A stretch of DNA of 64,000 nucleotides from Clostridium aestuarii (GTDB lineage Bacteria; Bacillota; Clostridia; Clostridiales; Clostridiaceae): assembly GCF_026735135.1 (NCBI RefSeq), contig NZ_JAPQER010000003.1, positions 1 through 64,000 of the forward strand, read 5' to 3'. Below, piece by piece: positions 9,025 to 21,454 of this stretch (positions within the stretch are counted from its first letter, which is position 1; the number at the start of each line of letters is the position of its first letter). Below the pieces are notes generated by a model. The model had not been told where the DNA came from. It saw only the letters and a program-made list of their open reading frames with translations, and made no database searches. Position numbers and translations under genes: made by a program.

Positions 9025-9142
9025 TTTAGATTCTCCTTTTATGTAAATTTTCCAATATAAACAAATTTATAATAATAGTATAAACAGATTAATAGAATTT
9101 AACAATGAAAGTATGGATAAAAAGTAAAGTAAGAGTTAAAAT

Positions 9143-9201
9143 AAGAAAAGTGCGACGCACTTTTCTTATAATTAAGAATATCGCGTCGCAATATTCTTAT
9201 A
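9143..9201. repeat. Double hairpin intergenic repeat, copy 1 of the AAGAAAAGTGCGA family
   Basis: Two adjacent inverted repeats: one of 11-bp arms centred on GTGCGACGCAC (about 9144-9169), the other of 9-bp arms around CGCGTCGCA (about 9173-9200). Related sequence recurs at 13395-13420 and 16973-17000. It lies immediately before the ribosome site of the glycosylase gene. Confidence 0.7.
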
Positions 9202-9223
9202 AGGTGAAGGAGGTGTATATATA

Positions 9224-10102
9224 ATGGATTTTAATTATGTAGAAGAATTTCAAGATGGAATAATAATTAAAGATGTAAGAAATTTTGAACTTACTCATAT
9301 TTTTGATTGTGGACAATGTTTTAGATGGAAAAGGCAGGAAAATGGAAATTACATAGGAATTGCTTTTAACAAAGTAATTGAAGTAGAGAAAAAAGGTAAT
9401 GATGTAATTATATATAATACTAATGAGGAAGATTTTCAAAATATATGGTGCCAATATTTTGATTTATATAGAGATTATTCGTCTATAAAAGAAATTTTAA
9501 GTAAAGATGAAATTTTAAAAAAATCTATAGAATTTGGGAACGGTATCAGAATACTTAATCAGGAACCATTTGAGATAATAATATCTTTTATCATATCAGC
9601 TAATAATAGAATACCAATGATAAAAAAAGTTATAAATAAAATTTCAGAGCAATGGGGAGAAAAAATCATATATAAAGATATGGTATACTATACTTTTCCT
9701 AAAGTTGAGGTATTAAAAGACTGTACTATAGAAGAATTCGAAAAATGTGGAACAGGATTTAGAGGTAAGTATATCAAAGATACAATAAATAAAATTTCAA
9801 ATAAAGAAATAGATGTTGATTATATTAAGAATCTAGATGATGATATGTGCCACAAAGAATTACAAAAATTAAGTGGGGTTGGACCCAAAGTGGGAGATTG
9901 TGTAATGCTTTTTTCTATGAAAAAATACTCAGCATTTCCTGTGGATATATGGGTTAAAAGAGCTATGCAGCATTTTTATTTAGCACCAGATGTATCTTTA
10001 AAAAAAATAAGAGAATTCGCAAGAAATAAATTTGGAGAATTTTCAGGATTTGCACAACAGTATTTATTTTATTATGCTAGAGAAAATGATATAAGAATAT
10101 AA
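9224..10102 (+). CDS. ogg: 8-oxoguanine DNA glycosylase (OGG1 type)
   Basis: A 292-residue HhH-GPD base-excision repair enzyme that removes 8-oxoguanine from DNA and can cut the abasic site. An N-terminal OGG_N domain (FDCGQCFRWKR near residue 28) is followed by the helix-hairpin-helix LSGVGPKVGDCVMLF, which holds the catalytic lysine (Lys222). The matching aspartate is in FPVDIWVKRAM (Asp241). Both correspond to Lys249/Asp268 of the human enzyme. The length is typical of the clostridial OGG1-like group. The ATG follows AAGGAGG. It is single-gene and divergent from the Nudix gene; both deal with oxidised or damaged nucleotides, which may be coincidence. Confidence 0.9.
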   Translation: MDFNYVEEFQDGIIIKDVRNFELTHIFDCGQCFRWKRQENGNYIGIAFNKVIEVEKKGNDVIIYNTNEEDFQNIWCQYFDLYRDYSSIKEILSKDEILKKSIEFGNGIRILNQEPFEIIISFIISANNRIPMIKKVINKISEQWGEKIIYKDMVYYTFPKVEVLKDCTIEEFEKCGTGFRGKYIKDTINKISNKEIDVDYIKNLDDDMCHKELQKLSGVGPKVGDCVMLFSMKKYSAFPVDIWVKRAMQHFYLAPDVSLKKIREFARNKFGEFSGFAQQYLFYYARENDIRI

Positions 10103-10207
10103 TTAAAAAAAATAGTATAAATTAAGAAAAAACGTAAAGTTTGTATTTTTATGAATAAATAAACAAACTGTTACTTTTTTTATATGTATCTGTTACAATA
10201 TTTTTCG

Positions 10208-10235
10208 TTACTTTTGAAAAGTCATCTGTTATAAT
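10208..10235 (+). promoter_or_regulatory. Probable sigma-A promoter for the hydrogenase-like gene
   Basis: TTACTT, 16 bases, TATAAT, with an extended -10 (TGTTATAAT). Three further TGTTAC-like words lie upstream (10169, 10191 and 10206), possibly operator half sites. Confidence 0.5.
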
Positions 10236-10351
10236 ACTAATGAAAGTTAAATTTATAAAAACTTGCTTAAAACGTTGTTTTATTGAGGTTATATATTGAG
10301 AAAATAAATTGAGGGAATAATTCTTAGCTATATACAAACGGGGGGAAATAA

Positions 10352-11839
10352 ATGATAAAATTTGAAACAGATTTAAGAAAGTTAAAATATGAAGTTTTAA
10401 AAAATGTTGCTGTTTTAGCAAAAGAGGGTAGATTTACACAAAATGAAATAGACAAAATTCCTTATGAAGTAATCAAAGGGAATAAGCCTAAATATAGATG
10501 CTGTGTTTATCATGAAAGAGCTATTGTAAAGGAAAGAGCTAAGCTTGCTGCTGGATATATTGCTGATGCAAATTCTATTGAATATGTACATTCTCAAGAT
10601 AAAAATGATGAAATAATTTATGTTATAGAAGCAGCATGTGATACATGTCCTATAAATAAATATACTATTACAGAAGTTTGTAGGGGATGTATTCAACATA
10701 AATGTATGGAAGTATGTCCAGCTAATGCAATAACAAGAATAAATGGTAAAGCATATATAAATCAAGATTTATGTAGAGAATGTGGATTATGTAAAAAAGC
10801 TTGTCCTTATAATGCTGTGTCAGAGGTTATGAGACCATGTAAAACAGTATGTCCAACAGGTGCTATTCAAATACATTATGAAGACAGAAGAGCTATTATA
10901 AATAGAGAAAATTGCATAAATTGTGGAGCTTGTGTAGAAGCATGTCCATTTGGAGCTATATCTGATAAAAGTTATATAGTACCAGTTATAAAAGGGTTGG
11001 ATTCAGATAAAAAATTATATGCAGTTATAGCACCATCAATAACAGGACAATTTGGAGAAGAAGTAAGTGTTGGACAAGTTAAGAATGCATTAAAAAATAT
11101 TGGATTTGAAGATGTGGTAGAAGCTGCATTGGGAGCAGACGCTGTGACAATACATGAAGCTATGGAATTTGTAGAAAGAATGGAAAAGGGAGAAACATAT
11201 ATGACTAATTCTTGTTGTCCAGGCTTTGTAGCATATATTGAAACACAATTCCCTGATGAAGTTGATAAAATATCAAATACAGTTTCTCCAATGGTTGCCA
11301 CTGGAAAACTAATAAAAAGTAAGGATAAAAATGCTGTAGTTGTATTTATTGGTCCTTGTACTGCTAAAAAAAGTGAAATGGTAAGAGAAGAAGTAAATGG
11401 AATAATTGATTATGTATTAACTTTTGAAGAAATAGCAGCTATAATGGGAGCATATGAGGTTGATCTAGAAAAATGCGAAGATGAGATTATAGAAGATGCT
11501 TCAGCATTTGGAAGAGGATTTGCTCAAGGTGGAGGACTTTCTGCTGCAATAGAAAATGTTATAAAAGATAAGAAGCTAAATGTAGAATTTAAACCGGTTA
11601 AAATAAGCGGTAAAGAAAATCTAAAAAGATACATGCTTCTTGCTAAAAATGGTAAACTGCCAGGAAATTTCATAGAAGGTATGTTATGTGAAGGTGGATG
11701 TATTGGTGGACCTGTTGCAGTATGTTATAAAAATAAGACAAAACAATCTTTGAATAAATTTACTAAGGAATCTAAAAAACAATCAATAATTGAAAATGAT
11801 AAATTAGAAGAATTTAAAGAAATTAATTTAGAGAAATAA
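10352..11839 (+). CDS. Monomeric [FeFe] hydrogenase, group B type
   Basis: A 495-residue cytoplasmic iron-sulfur protein. The N-terminal half has many cysteines for [4Fe-4S] clusters (CDTCPINKYTITEVCRGC, CRECGLCKKACP, CKTVCP, CINCGACVEACP). The H-cluster domain has modified signatures: L1 TNSCCPGF (Cys288/Cys289), L2 GPCTAKKSEM (Cys336), and L3 EGMLCEGGCIGGP (Cys446, Cys450). This pattern, with CCPGF rather than CCPAW, fits the group B [FeFe] hydrogenases common in clostridia. Their roles are less well defined than group A hydrogenases (H2 production or sensing). It is monocistronic with a GGGGGG ribosome site and a 21-bp terminator behind it. Confidence 0.85.
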   Translation: MIKFETDLRKLKYEVLKNVAVLAKEGRFTQNEIDKIPYEVIKGNKPKYRCCVYHERAIVKERAKLAAGYIADANSIEYVHSQDKNDEIIYVIEAACDTCPINKYTITEVCRGCIQHKCMEVCPANAITRINGKAYINQDLCRECGLCKKACPYNAVSEVMRPCKTVCPTGAIQIHYEDRRAIINRENCINCGACVEACPFGAISDKSYIVPVIKGLDSDKKLYAVIAPSITGQFGEEVSVGQVKNALKNIGFEDVVEAALGADAVTIHEAMEFVERMEKGETYMTNSCCPGFVAYIETQFPDEVDKISNTVSPMVATGKLIKSKDKNAVVVFIGPCTAKKSEMVREEVNGIIDYVLTFEEIAAIMGAYEVDLEKCEDEIIEDASAFGRGFAQGGGLSAAIENVIKDKKLNVEFKPVKISGKENLKRYMLLAKNGKLPGNFIEGMLCEGGCIGGPVAVCYKNKTKQSLNKFTKESKKQSIIENDKLEEFKEINLEK

Positions 11840-11844
11840 TGAAT

Positions 11845-11892
11845 AAAAGAGCGAGGTGTTAATTTAAAATTAACACCTCGCTCTTTTATTTT
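11845..11892 (+). terminator. Terminator after the hydrogenase-like gene
   Basis: A 21-bp perfect inverted repeat (11845-11865 with 11867-11887) containing GAGCGAGGTGTTA, ending in TTTTATTTT. Confidence 0.85.
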
Positions 11893-11983
11893 AATTAAAA
11901 TTAAACTCATAATTAAAGAATTTTAATCAAACAATATAGTATATTTATTATAAAATGAGGTGTAGTTAAATAAGGGAGATAAT

Positions 11984-12691
11984 ATGCTAAAAAATATAAA
12001 AAATAAAATTATAGAATATAAAGGATATATTATATTAATATTTATACTAATATTCTTCATAATTTCAGGATATCAATATTATTATAAATATTTTGATGTG
12101 TTAAAAGATCCTGAAAAAGTAAAACAGTATGTAATGTCTTATGGAGTCTATAATGTATTTGTATTTTGTGGAATTCAAATAATACAAGTGGTTGCATTTT
12201 TTATTCCAGGAGAAGTTGTTCAAATAGCAGGAGGATATATTTTTGGAACATTTATAGGAAGCATACTATCACTTTTAGGAATAGTTACAGGAAGTATTAT
12301 TGTTTATTTAATTTCTAATAGATTTGGAAAGCCTTTTGTAGAAAAAATAGTGTCAAAAAATAAATTTAATTTTATTGAAAAAATTTTAGAGCTAGGGAGT
12401 CAAAAAACTGTAATATTTTTATTGTATCTTGTTCCGGGAGTACCTAAAGATGTTTTTGGATATATCTGTGGGGTTTCAAACATATCATTACAGGAGTTTG
12501 CATTATATTCTACTTTGGGAAGGATACCAGGGATAGCAATATCAGCTTATTTTGGTTCCAAGATATTAACAGGTAATTTTAAAATGTTGATATTTATTGC
12601 AATAATGATGAGTGCTTTGTTTATTATTGGAGTATTAAAGGGAGAGACAATAATAGTACAGATAATAAGCAAACATCAAAAAGAAAAATAG
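11984..12691 (+). CDS. TVP38/TMEM64 (DedA-related) membrane protein
   Basis: A 235-residue integral membrane protein with about five or six hydrophobic segments. The family core is visible: FFIPGEVVQIAGGYIFG (half-helix motif), GSIIVYLISNRFGKPFVEK, and LYLVPGVPKDVFGYICG with YSTLGRIPGIAIS. Relatives are proposed to act in lipid or undecaprenyl-phosphate translocation or membrane homeostasis, but no substrate can be assigned here. The ATG follows AAGGGAG. Its 3' end overlaps the end of the converging DUF1461 gene by 16 bases, with no terminator between them. Confidence 0.82.
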   Translation: MLKNIKNKIIEYKGYIILIFILIFFIISGYQYYYKYFDVLKDPEKVKQYVMSYGVYNVFVFCGIQIIQVVAFFIPGEVVQIAGGYIFGTFIGSILSLLGIVTGSIIVYLISNRFGKPFVEKIVSKNKFNFIEKILELGSQKTVIFLLYLVPGVPKDVFGYICGVSNISLQEFALYSTLGRIPGIAISAYFGSKILTGNFKMLIFIAIMMSALFIIGVLKGETIIVQIISKHQKEK

Positions 12692-13323
12692 TTAGTAAGT
12701 TTTCTATAAACAAAATAAAGTATAAAACTCCATATAAACATAAGAAAAACTATTATGATTCCACAATGAAAGAAAAATTCTTGTGGCAATATGTTTATTA
12801 TAGGATCTGTTTTAGGATCTAAAAGCCAGTAATCGTTATTGAAGAATATTTTGTGAAAAAATGTAAAACTTTTATCGAAATTTATTAAAAAAGCTAGTAA
12901 AAGAGTTAAAGGGATAAATAATAAATAAATAGAACTCCATTTAAAAAAACTAAAGTTCATAGATTTCCAATTTAAAGATAAAGTTATCAGAATAATGAAA
13001 ATTAATATGTAAAATATAAAATTAAGTTTGTTAAATATAGATTTTACTTCTTCAAAATGAATTTTTCCTTTGTCGGAATAGTGTAATGTAGGTAATTCAA
13101 ATTCTTTATTATTAGGGTTTTGAAGATAATTTATAATATAATCATAATTTAATTTTATTTCATTAGTATCTAAATTAGAAATTTGAGAAATATTTAATGA
13201 TACAACATCTGAATAATATAGTGGTTTAAAATTTAGTGTAAATTTTAGACTTAATATAGGAAACAACAATAAGATGCAAATAGTAAGTAATATTTGATAT
13301 ATATAATGGTTAGATTTTTTCAA
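12676..13323 (-). CDS. DUF1461/TIGR01906-type integral membrane protein
   Basis: About 215 residues: an N-terminal membrane segment, an extracytoplasmic region with the family phrase LHYSDKGKIHFEEVK, then three more hydrophobic segments. The function of the family is unknown. No ATG fits. The GTG at 13332 directly abuts the AAAGGAA ribosome site, so TTG at 13323 with a normal spacing is the likelier start. It converges on, and overlaps by 16 bases, the TVP38-type gene. Confidence 0.7.
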   Translation of the reverse strand: MKKSNHYIYQILLTICILLLFPILSLKFTLNFKPLYYSDVVSLNISQISNLDTNEIKLNYDYIINYLQNPNNKEFELPTLHYSDKGKIHFEEVKSIFNKLNFIFYILIFIILITLSLNWKSMNFSFFKWSSIYLLFIPLTLLLAFLINFDKSFTFFHKIFFNNDYWLLDPKTDPIINILPQEFFFHCGIIIVFLMFIWSFILYFVYRKLTNYFSF

Positions 13324-13394
13324 TAATCTCACTTCCTTTTAAATATTAAACATTATTAATCATTATTGTCATAGAATAAAAATAATAGTCACTA

Positions 13395-13420
13395 TAAGAA
13401 AAGTGCGAAGCAATATTCTC
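13395..13420. repeat. Intergenic repeat, copy 2 of the AAGAAAAGTGCGA family
   Basis: TAAGAAAAGTGCGAAGCA followed by ATATTCTCA. It matches the repeats at 9143-9201 and 16973-17000; the sequence around GCGANGC differs mainly at N. The remaining 13324-13562 stretch shows nothing else I can support. Confidence 0.65.
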
Positions 13421-13562
13421 AATTTTCAAGCAAAAAGTATGTCGAACTTTCTTTATATGGTGTAATATATAGTAAATGGTAGAAAAAAGATGATTTGGCT
13501 TAATATTTTAAGATAATCTAATATAATGAGCTTAAATAATCTGTGAAGTCAAAAAGTGGAAT

Positions 13563-13591
13563 TTGATATTAAATATTGTATAAACTATCAT
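13563..13591 (+). promoter_or_regulatory. Probable sigma-A promoter of groESL
   Basis: TTGATA, 17 bases, TATCAT, placed so that transcription would start just before the CIRCE element. Confidence 0.5.
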
Positions 13592-13601
13592 AATAATTGT
13601 A

Positions 13602-13628
13602 TTAGCACTCAACTTTAATGAGTGCTAA
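13602..13628 (+). promoter_or_regulatory. CIRCE operator (HrcA binding site) before groES
   Basis: A perfect TTAGCACTC-N9-GAGTGCTAA inverted repeat. HrcA repressor binds this DNA element and releases it on heat or unfolded-protein stress. It lies about 55 bases before the groES start. Confidence 0.96.
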
Positions 13629-13672
13629 CAAATATAAAAATAATTTTATATGAATATTATATAAATATATGA

Positions 13673-13969
<297 letters not shown>

Positions 13970-14090
13970 ATAATACAAATAGGCTTTATTTTACATAAAG
14001 TTTAAAAATTAGATATTGGCAATTTTAGGTTTAAAGTCAGTATATAAGAAGATTACTAAGAAACAGATACTATTTAAATATAGGAGGTAA

Positions 14091-15731
<1,641 letters not shown>

Positions 15732-15773
15732 AATACAGTTAAAAATTAAAAGTTTAGAGTTAATAGTTAAAGT

Positions 15774-15807
15774 AGGGATTTTTGCGATAGGCAAAAATCC
15801 CTTTAAT
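15774..15807 (+). terminator. Terminator after groEL
   Basis: A perfect 12-bp stem (15774-15785 with 15791-15802) with loop GATAG, then TTTAATT. The stretch before it (15738-15770) carries degenerate AGTTAAAAATTAAAAGTT-type repeats. Confidence 0.7.
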
Positions 15808-15842
15808 TATAAAAACTTTATATTATTTATAGCTATTAACTA

Positions 15843-16586
15843 TTAATTGTTTTTCTGTTTCCATAAATTTTTAAAATCTACATTTGATAAAGAAGTTATT
15901 ATTTTTTGTTGAGCATCAGGATATATTTTTTCTAATTTTATTAGTAGATTTTTCATCTCTTCTCTTGTGGTTTTTTTATCTTTTGGACAGTTGCTTTTTA
16001 TTACTGGAAGATTATATGTGGTTGTTAAGTTTTCGATTACATCTTCCTTAATATATATAAGAGGTCTTATTATATTAATATTTTTATCTTCAAAATATAT
16101 GTTAGGATGAAAAGTTCCAAGTTTACCTACCTTTAAAACATTCATAAAAAGTGTTTCTATAACATCATCACTATTATGTCCAAGAGCAATTTTATTAATA
16201 TTGTTATCTAAAGATACTCTGATTAATGCTCCTTTTCTAAGTTTAGAACATAATGAACAAGGTTTTTTTTCTTTTCTATCATTAAATACTATATTTGCTA
16301 TATCAGTTTTTTCAATTATAATGGGGATGCCATTTTTATTGCAAAACTCTTCTAAAGGTGAAATATCTGTGTTGAATCCTAAATCTATATTGATTCCTAT
16401 AATTTCAAAATCTTTTATTGATGTCATTTGTATAAGTTTAAGGGCAAAAAGTAAAAAAATGCTATCTTTACCTCCGGAAAGTCCTACAGCAACTTTGTCA
16501 CCAGATTTTATCATATAGTAGTCTTCTATAGAACGCCTAATATATTTTAAAAATAATACGTTATATTCTTTTTTAAAGCGTATCAT
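15843..16586 (-). CDS. TtcA-like tRNA 2-thiocytidine biosynthesis protein (ATP-pyrophosphatase)
   Basis: A 247-residue PP-loop ATPase. The PP-loop is VGLSGGKDSIFLLFAL near residue 34. A CxxC pair sits in KKPCSLCSKLRKGALI, and the ALGHNSDDVIETLFMN segment follows. This set is characteristic of TtcA, which makes 2-thiocytidine at position 32 of some tRNAs. Firmicute relatives are diverse and some modify other sites, so the exact target is uncertain. The ATG is preceded by AAGGAGG. It is a single minus-strand gene converging on groEL. Confidence 0.8.
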   Translation of the reverse strand: MIRFKKEYNVLFLKYIRRSIEDYYMIKSGDKVAVGLSGGKDSIFLLFALKLIQMTSIKDFEIIGINIDLGFNTDISPLEEFCNKNGIPIIIEKTDIANIVFNDRKEKKPCSLCSKLRKGALIRVSLDNNINKIALGHNSDDVIETLFMNVLKVGKLGTFHPNIYFEDKNINIIRPLIYIKEDVIENLTTTYNLPVIKSNCPKDKKTTREEMKNLLIKLEKIYPDAQQKIITSLSNVDFKNLWKQKNN

Positions 16587-16734
16587 GCTTATCCTCCTTT
16601 AGAAATCCTCAAAATAATATCTATCTTATCTTTAAATTATTATTTTTTAAAGATGTTTAATTTATATAAAGTCATTATACTACAAAATTTGCTATGGCTA
16701 TGCAAGTTTATTATCAAAAAAAGTAAAAAAATAA

Positions 16735-16763
16735 TTGACAAAATTCAAAACATAAAATAAAAT
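16735..16763 (+). promoter_or_regulatory. Sigma-A promoter for guaB
   Basis: TTGACA (16735-16740), 17 bases, TAAAAT (16758-16763). A start near 16770 puts the riboswitch at the 5' end of the leader. The rest of 16587-16734 shows no gene. Confidence 0.75.
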
Positions 16764-16801
16764 AATACTTAATAAAAAAATAAAGTCAATATCATTTAGA
16801 T

Positions 16802-16939
16802 ACGCTTATATATACCTTGAATATGGCGAGGAGTCTCTACCGGAAGCCGTAAAATTCCGACTATAAGTGGAGTTGATGTGTTTTGTATACATTAATCCCA
16901 CTTTTTATATTTTATATAAAATGGATTAATGTATTTTTT
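16802..16939 (+). ncRNA. Guanine riboswitch (purine class) with terminator, controlling guaB
   Basis: The aptamer spans 16802-16870. P1 pairs CGCTTATA with TATAAGTG. Conserved joining segments include ATATGG, GAGTCTCTACCGG and CCGTAAA-TTCCGACTATAAG. The base in CGACTAT that pairs with the ligand is C, which specifies guanine rather than adenine. The expression platform is a terminator, 12-bp stem 16887-16898 with 16923-16934 plus a T-run. An alternative pairing of AAGTGG (16865-16870) with CCACTT (16898-16903) could act as antiterminator. Guanine should therefore shut off guaB. Confidence 0.95.
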
Positions 16940-16970
16940 ATAGGCAATAAAAGATGATGTTTTGACATAA

Positions 16971-18483
<1,513 letters not shown>

Positions 18484-18485
<2 letters not shown>

Positions 18486-18585
18486 AGAAAATTGCAAAAC
18501 AATTTTCTTTAGTTAAGAATTGAAAGTTGAGAATTGATAGTTGAGAATTGATAGTGAATGATAATTTTCTGATGTATCAGAAAAT
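18484..18585. repeat. guaB-guaA intergenic hairpins and GTTGAGAATTGATA repeat
   Basis: An 11-bp stem (18484-18494 with 18500-18510) directly at the end of guaB may attenuate or terminate. It is followed by tandem AGTTGAGAATTGAT words (18525-18555), AGTGAATGAT, and a 10-bp hairpin (18564-18573 with 18576-18585). The same order of elements recurs at 49888-49993. Confidence 0.6.
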
Positions 18586-18615
18586 CTATATTAAAGTAAG
18601 TGGTTGGAGGTAAAT

Positions 18616-20148
18616 ATGAGTAGAGAATTAGTTTTAGTAATAGATTTTGGCGGACAATATAATCAGCTTATAGCAAGAAGAGTTAGAGAACATAATGTTT
18701 ATTGTGAAATAGTACCATATAAGACTTCAATTGAAAAAATAAAAGAAAAAGATCCTAAAGGTATAATTTTCACAGGTGGACCTAGTAGTGTTTATGGAGA
18801 AAATACTCCAAAGATAGATAAAGAAATTTTTAATATGGGAGTTCCTATACTTGGAATATGCTACGGACATCAATTAACAGCTTATACTTTAGGCGGAAAA
18901 GTTGAAAGTCCTGATATAAGAGAATATGGAAAGAAAGAAGTTAATATAGATTCTACTTCAGTATTATTCGATGGAATAAAGAAAGCAGATCAATCTTGGA
19001 TGAGTCATACAGATTATGTATCTGAAGTTCCAGAGGGATTTAAAATAATAGCAACTACAGATCAGTGTCCAGTTGCAGCTATGGAAAATGCTGAAAGAAA
19101 AATATATGGAGTTCAATTCCATCCAGAAGTTGAACATACTTTATTTGGTCAAAAAATGCTTTCAAATTTCTTATTTAATGTTTGTGACGTACATGGTGAT
19201 TGGTCAATGACTTCTTTTGCAGAACAAAAGATAAAAGAAATAAAAGAGCTAGTAGGAGATAAAAAGGTTCTTTGTGCACTATCAGGTGGGGTTGATTCAT
19301 CTGTTGCAGCAGTTCTTGTGCATAAAGCAATAGGTAAACAACTTACTTGTATTTTTGTTGACCATGGTTTACTTAGAAAAGATGAAGGAGATCAAGTTGA
19401 AAAAGTATTTAAAGAAAAATTTGATCTAAATCTTATAAGAGTAAATGCTCAAGAGAGATTTTTAGGAAAACTTAATGGAGTAAGTGACCCAGAAAGAAAA
19501 AGAAAAATAATTGGAGAAGAGTTCATAAGAGTTTTTGAAGAAGAAGCAAATAAGCTTGGACAAATAGATTTTCTTGTTCAAGGAACTATATATCCAGATG
19601 TAGTTGAAAGTGGAACAGATACTTCAGCTACTATAAAGAGCCATCATAATGTTGGTGGACTTCCAGAAGATATGCAATTCTCATTAATAGAGCCGCTTAG
19701 AGAATTATTTAAGGATGAAGTTAGAGCTGTAGGAGAAGAAATTGGAATTCCTCACAAACTTGTATGGAGACAACCATTCCCAGGACCTGGTCTTGCAATT
19801 AGAGTTCTAGGAGAAATTACAGAAGAAAAATTATTTATTACAAGAGAAGCAGATGCAATATTCAGAGAAGAGATTGCAAAAGCAGGACTAGAAGAAAAGA
19901 TTTGGCAATACTTTGCATGTCTACCTAATATTCGTTCAGTTGGAGTTATGGGAGATGAAAGAACATATTGTCATACAATAGCATTAAGAGCAGTAACATC
20001 TTCAGATGCTATGACTTCAGATTGGGCTAGAATACCATATGAAATATTAGATGAAGTTTCAAGAAGAATAGTTAACGAAGTTAAAGGAGTAAACAGAATA
20101 GTTTACGACGTAACTTCTAAACCACCAGCTACTATTGAGTGGGAATAA
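18616..20148 (+). CDS. guaA: GMP synthase (glutamine-hydrolysing)
   Basis: A 510-residue enzyme that aminates XMP to GMP. An N-terminal class I glutamine amidotransferase domain carries [10 protein letters not shown], the nucleophile in ILGICYGHQ, and the His-Glu pair in [10 protein letters not shown]. The ATP-pyrophosphatase domain has [16 protein letters not shown]-terminal dimer domain ends [20 protein letters not shown], the usual GuaA terminus. The ATG at 18616 is chosen because GGAGG lies at 18606-18610. It works directly after guaB. Confidence 0.97.
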   Translation: MSRELVLVIDFGGQYNQLIARRVREHNVYCEIVPYKTSIEKIKEKDPKGIIFTGGPSSVYGENTPKIDKEIFNMGVPILGICYGHQLTAYTLGGKVESPDIREYGKKEVNIDSTSVLFDGIKKADQSWMSHTDYVSEVPEGFKIIATTDQCPVAAMENAERKIYGVQFHPEVEHTLFGQKMLSNFLFNVCDVHGDWSMTSFAEQKIKEIKELVGDKKVLCALSGGVDSSVAAVLVHKAIGKQLTCIFVDHGLLRKDEGDQVEKVFKEKFDLNLIRVNAQERFLGKLNGVSDPERKRKIIGEEFIRVFEEEANKLGQIDFLVQGTIYPDVVESGTDTSATIKSHHNVGGLPEDMQFSLIEPLRELFKDEVRAVGEEIGIPHKLVWRQPFPGPGLAIRVLGEITEEKLFITREADAIFREEIAKAGLEEKIWQYFACLPNIRSVGVMGDERTYCHTIALRAVTSSDAMTSDWARIPYEILDEVSRRIVNEVKGVNRIVYDVTSKPPATIEWE

Positions 20149-20211
20149 TAGTGAAAATATAGTTGATGATTGATTAAAACAAGTTAATATAAGTTAAAGT
20201 TTAAATATATT

Positions 20212-20252
20212 ATTAAAGCTAGCAGAGTTAAAACAATTCTGCTAGCTTTAAT
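20212..20252. terminator. Bidirectional terminator between guaA and the galT-like gene
   Basis: A 15-bp stem (20212-20226 with 20238-20252, core AAAGCTAGCAGA) lies between the convergent genes, with AT-rich flanks on both sides. Confidence 0.7.
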
Positions 20253-20268
20253 AAGTCCAATAAATTAT

Positions 20269-21234
20269 TTAGTGAGATAATATATCTCTAGCTTTTTCAG
20301 GAGAAATTTCATTTACCATAACTCCTGTAGAAAGTTCAAAACCAGCTTGTTTAGTAATACGGGGAGTAATACTTATACTCCAATGAAAATATGTATTTTC
20401 ATATTGAAGATTATTAAAATATAGGTTATATGCTGGGTCCATTAAATTTTTATAGAGCTTTTTAGAGATAAAACTTAATGCTTCAGATAAATCTGATATT
20501 TTTTCTTTATCTATTGAAGTAAAGCTGCTTGAATGTTCTTTTGGATAGATAGCTGTTTCATAAGGATAGAAAGAAGCATATGGGGTAATAATAACAAAGC
20601 TTTTATTTTCAAATACTATTCTTTTTTTTGATTTTAGTTCGTAATTTATTAAATCACAAAAAATACAGCTATTATTTTTTTTATAATGTTTTTGAGAGTT
20701 TTGTATTATTTCATCTACATTTTCAGGATAAAAATTCATAGAAATAATCTGTGAATGAGTATGCTCTAAAGAAGCACCACCTTCAATTCTATAATTTTTA
20801 AATAGTTGTACGTATTTTATGCTTTTATTATTATACAATTTTTCTATGCTTTCTTTATAACAAGCAATTAAATTATTGATTTCATCAATATTCATTTTAT
20901 GCAGATAATTAAAATGTTTGTTAGAATCTATTATTACATAATGTTCTCCAGTAAGATTTTTATATATATTAAAATCTTGTCTTGCTGTGTCTTTAAACTT
21001 ATTTTCAATAATAGGAAATTTGTTAGGCATAACTCTTAAACTCCAAGGTTCACCAATATGAAATATTTCTTTTGGAGTTTTTTCTTCATTCCCAGGGCAA
21101 AATGGACAAGTATTTAGATTGTTTTTTATTTCAGTATTTTGAATAGTGTTATTTACATCATGAGGTCTATTACGTCTATTTTCATTTATTATTACGGAGT
21201 TTCCACTTATTTTATCAAATCTTAAGCTGCTCAT
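20269..21234 (-). CDS. Galactose-1-phosphate uridylyltransferase-like (HIT superfamily) protein
   Basis: A 321-residue member of the GalT branch of the HIT superfamily. The active-site triad motif is SLEHTHSQII (GalT uses HPHxQ). Two zinc-type Cys pairs are visible, CPFCPGNE near residue 43 and CIFCDL near 190. A second His region is YFHWSISITPR. GalT moves UMP between glucose-1-P and galactose-1-P. Relatives also include sugar-1-P or ADP-glucose phosphorylases, so the substrate is not certain. It stands alone on the minus strand, far from galE. Confidence 0.78.
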   Translation of the reverse strand: MSSLRFDKISGNSVIINENRRNRPHDVNNTIQNTEIKNNLNTCPFCPGNEEKTPKEIFHIGEPWSLRVMPNKFPIIENKFKDTARQDFNIYKNLTGEHYVIIDSNKHFNYLHKMNIDEINNLIACYKESIEKLYNNKSIKYVQLFKNYRIEGGASLEHTHSQIISMNFYPENVDEIIQNSQKHYKKNNSCIFCDLINYELKSKKRIVFENKSFVIITPYASFYPYETAIYPKEHSSSFTSIDKEKISDLSEALSFISKKLYKNLMDPAYNLYFNNLQYENTYFHWSISITPRITKQAGFELSTGVMVNEISPEKARDILSH

Positions 21235-21334
21235 AGATTCCTCCTTGTATAAATCCCTTGCATATTTTTATAAATACAAATCTTATTATACTACAAGATT
21301 TGTTTATATATGAATAAAAAATGATATTTGGTAA

Positions 21335-21363
21335 TTTACAACAATTACAGTAAGATATATAAT
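21335..21363 (+). promoter_or_regulatory. Sigma-A promoter for the secreted-protein gene
   Basis: TTTACA (21335-21340), 17 bases, TATAAT (21358-21363). Confidence 0.65.
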
Positions 21364-21454
21364 GTATGATATAGTATTACAGTCAAACAATAAAATGAAT
21401 TTAATATTAAATTATGTTTAAATTATTATATTTATGAAATGGGAGGAAATGAAA

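Noticed and set aside
16802..16870. Adenine riboswitch
   Set aside because: The specificity base in CGACTAT is C, not U, and the downstream gene is guaB, both pointing to guanine.
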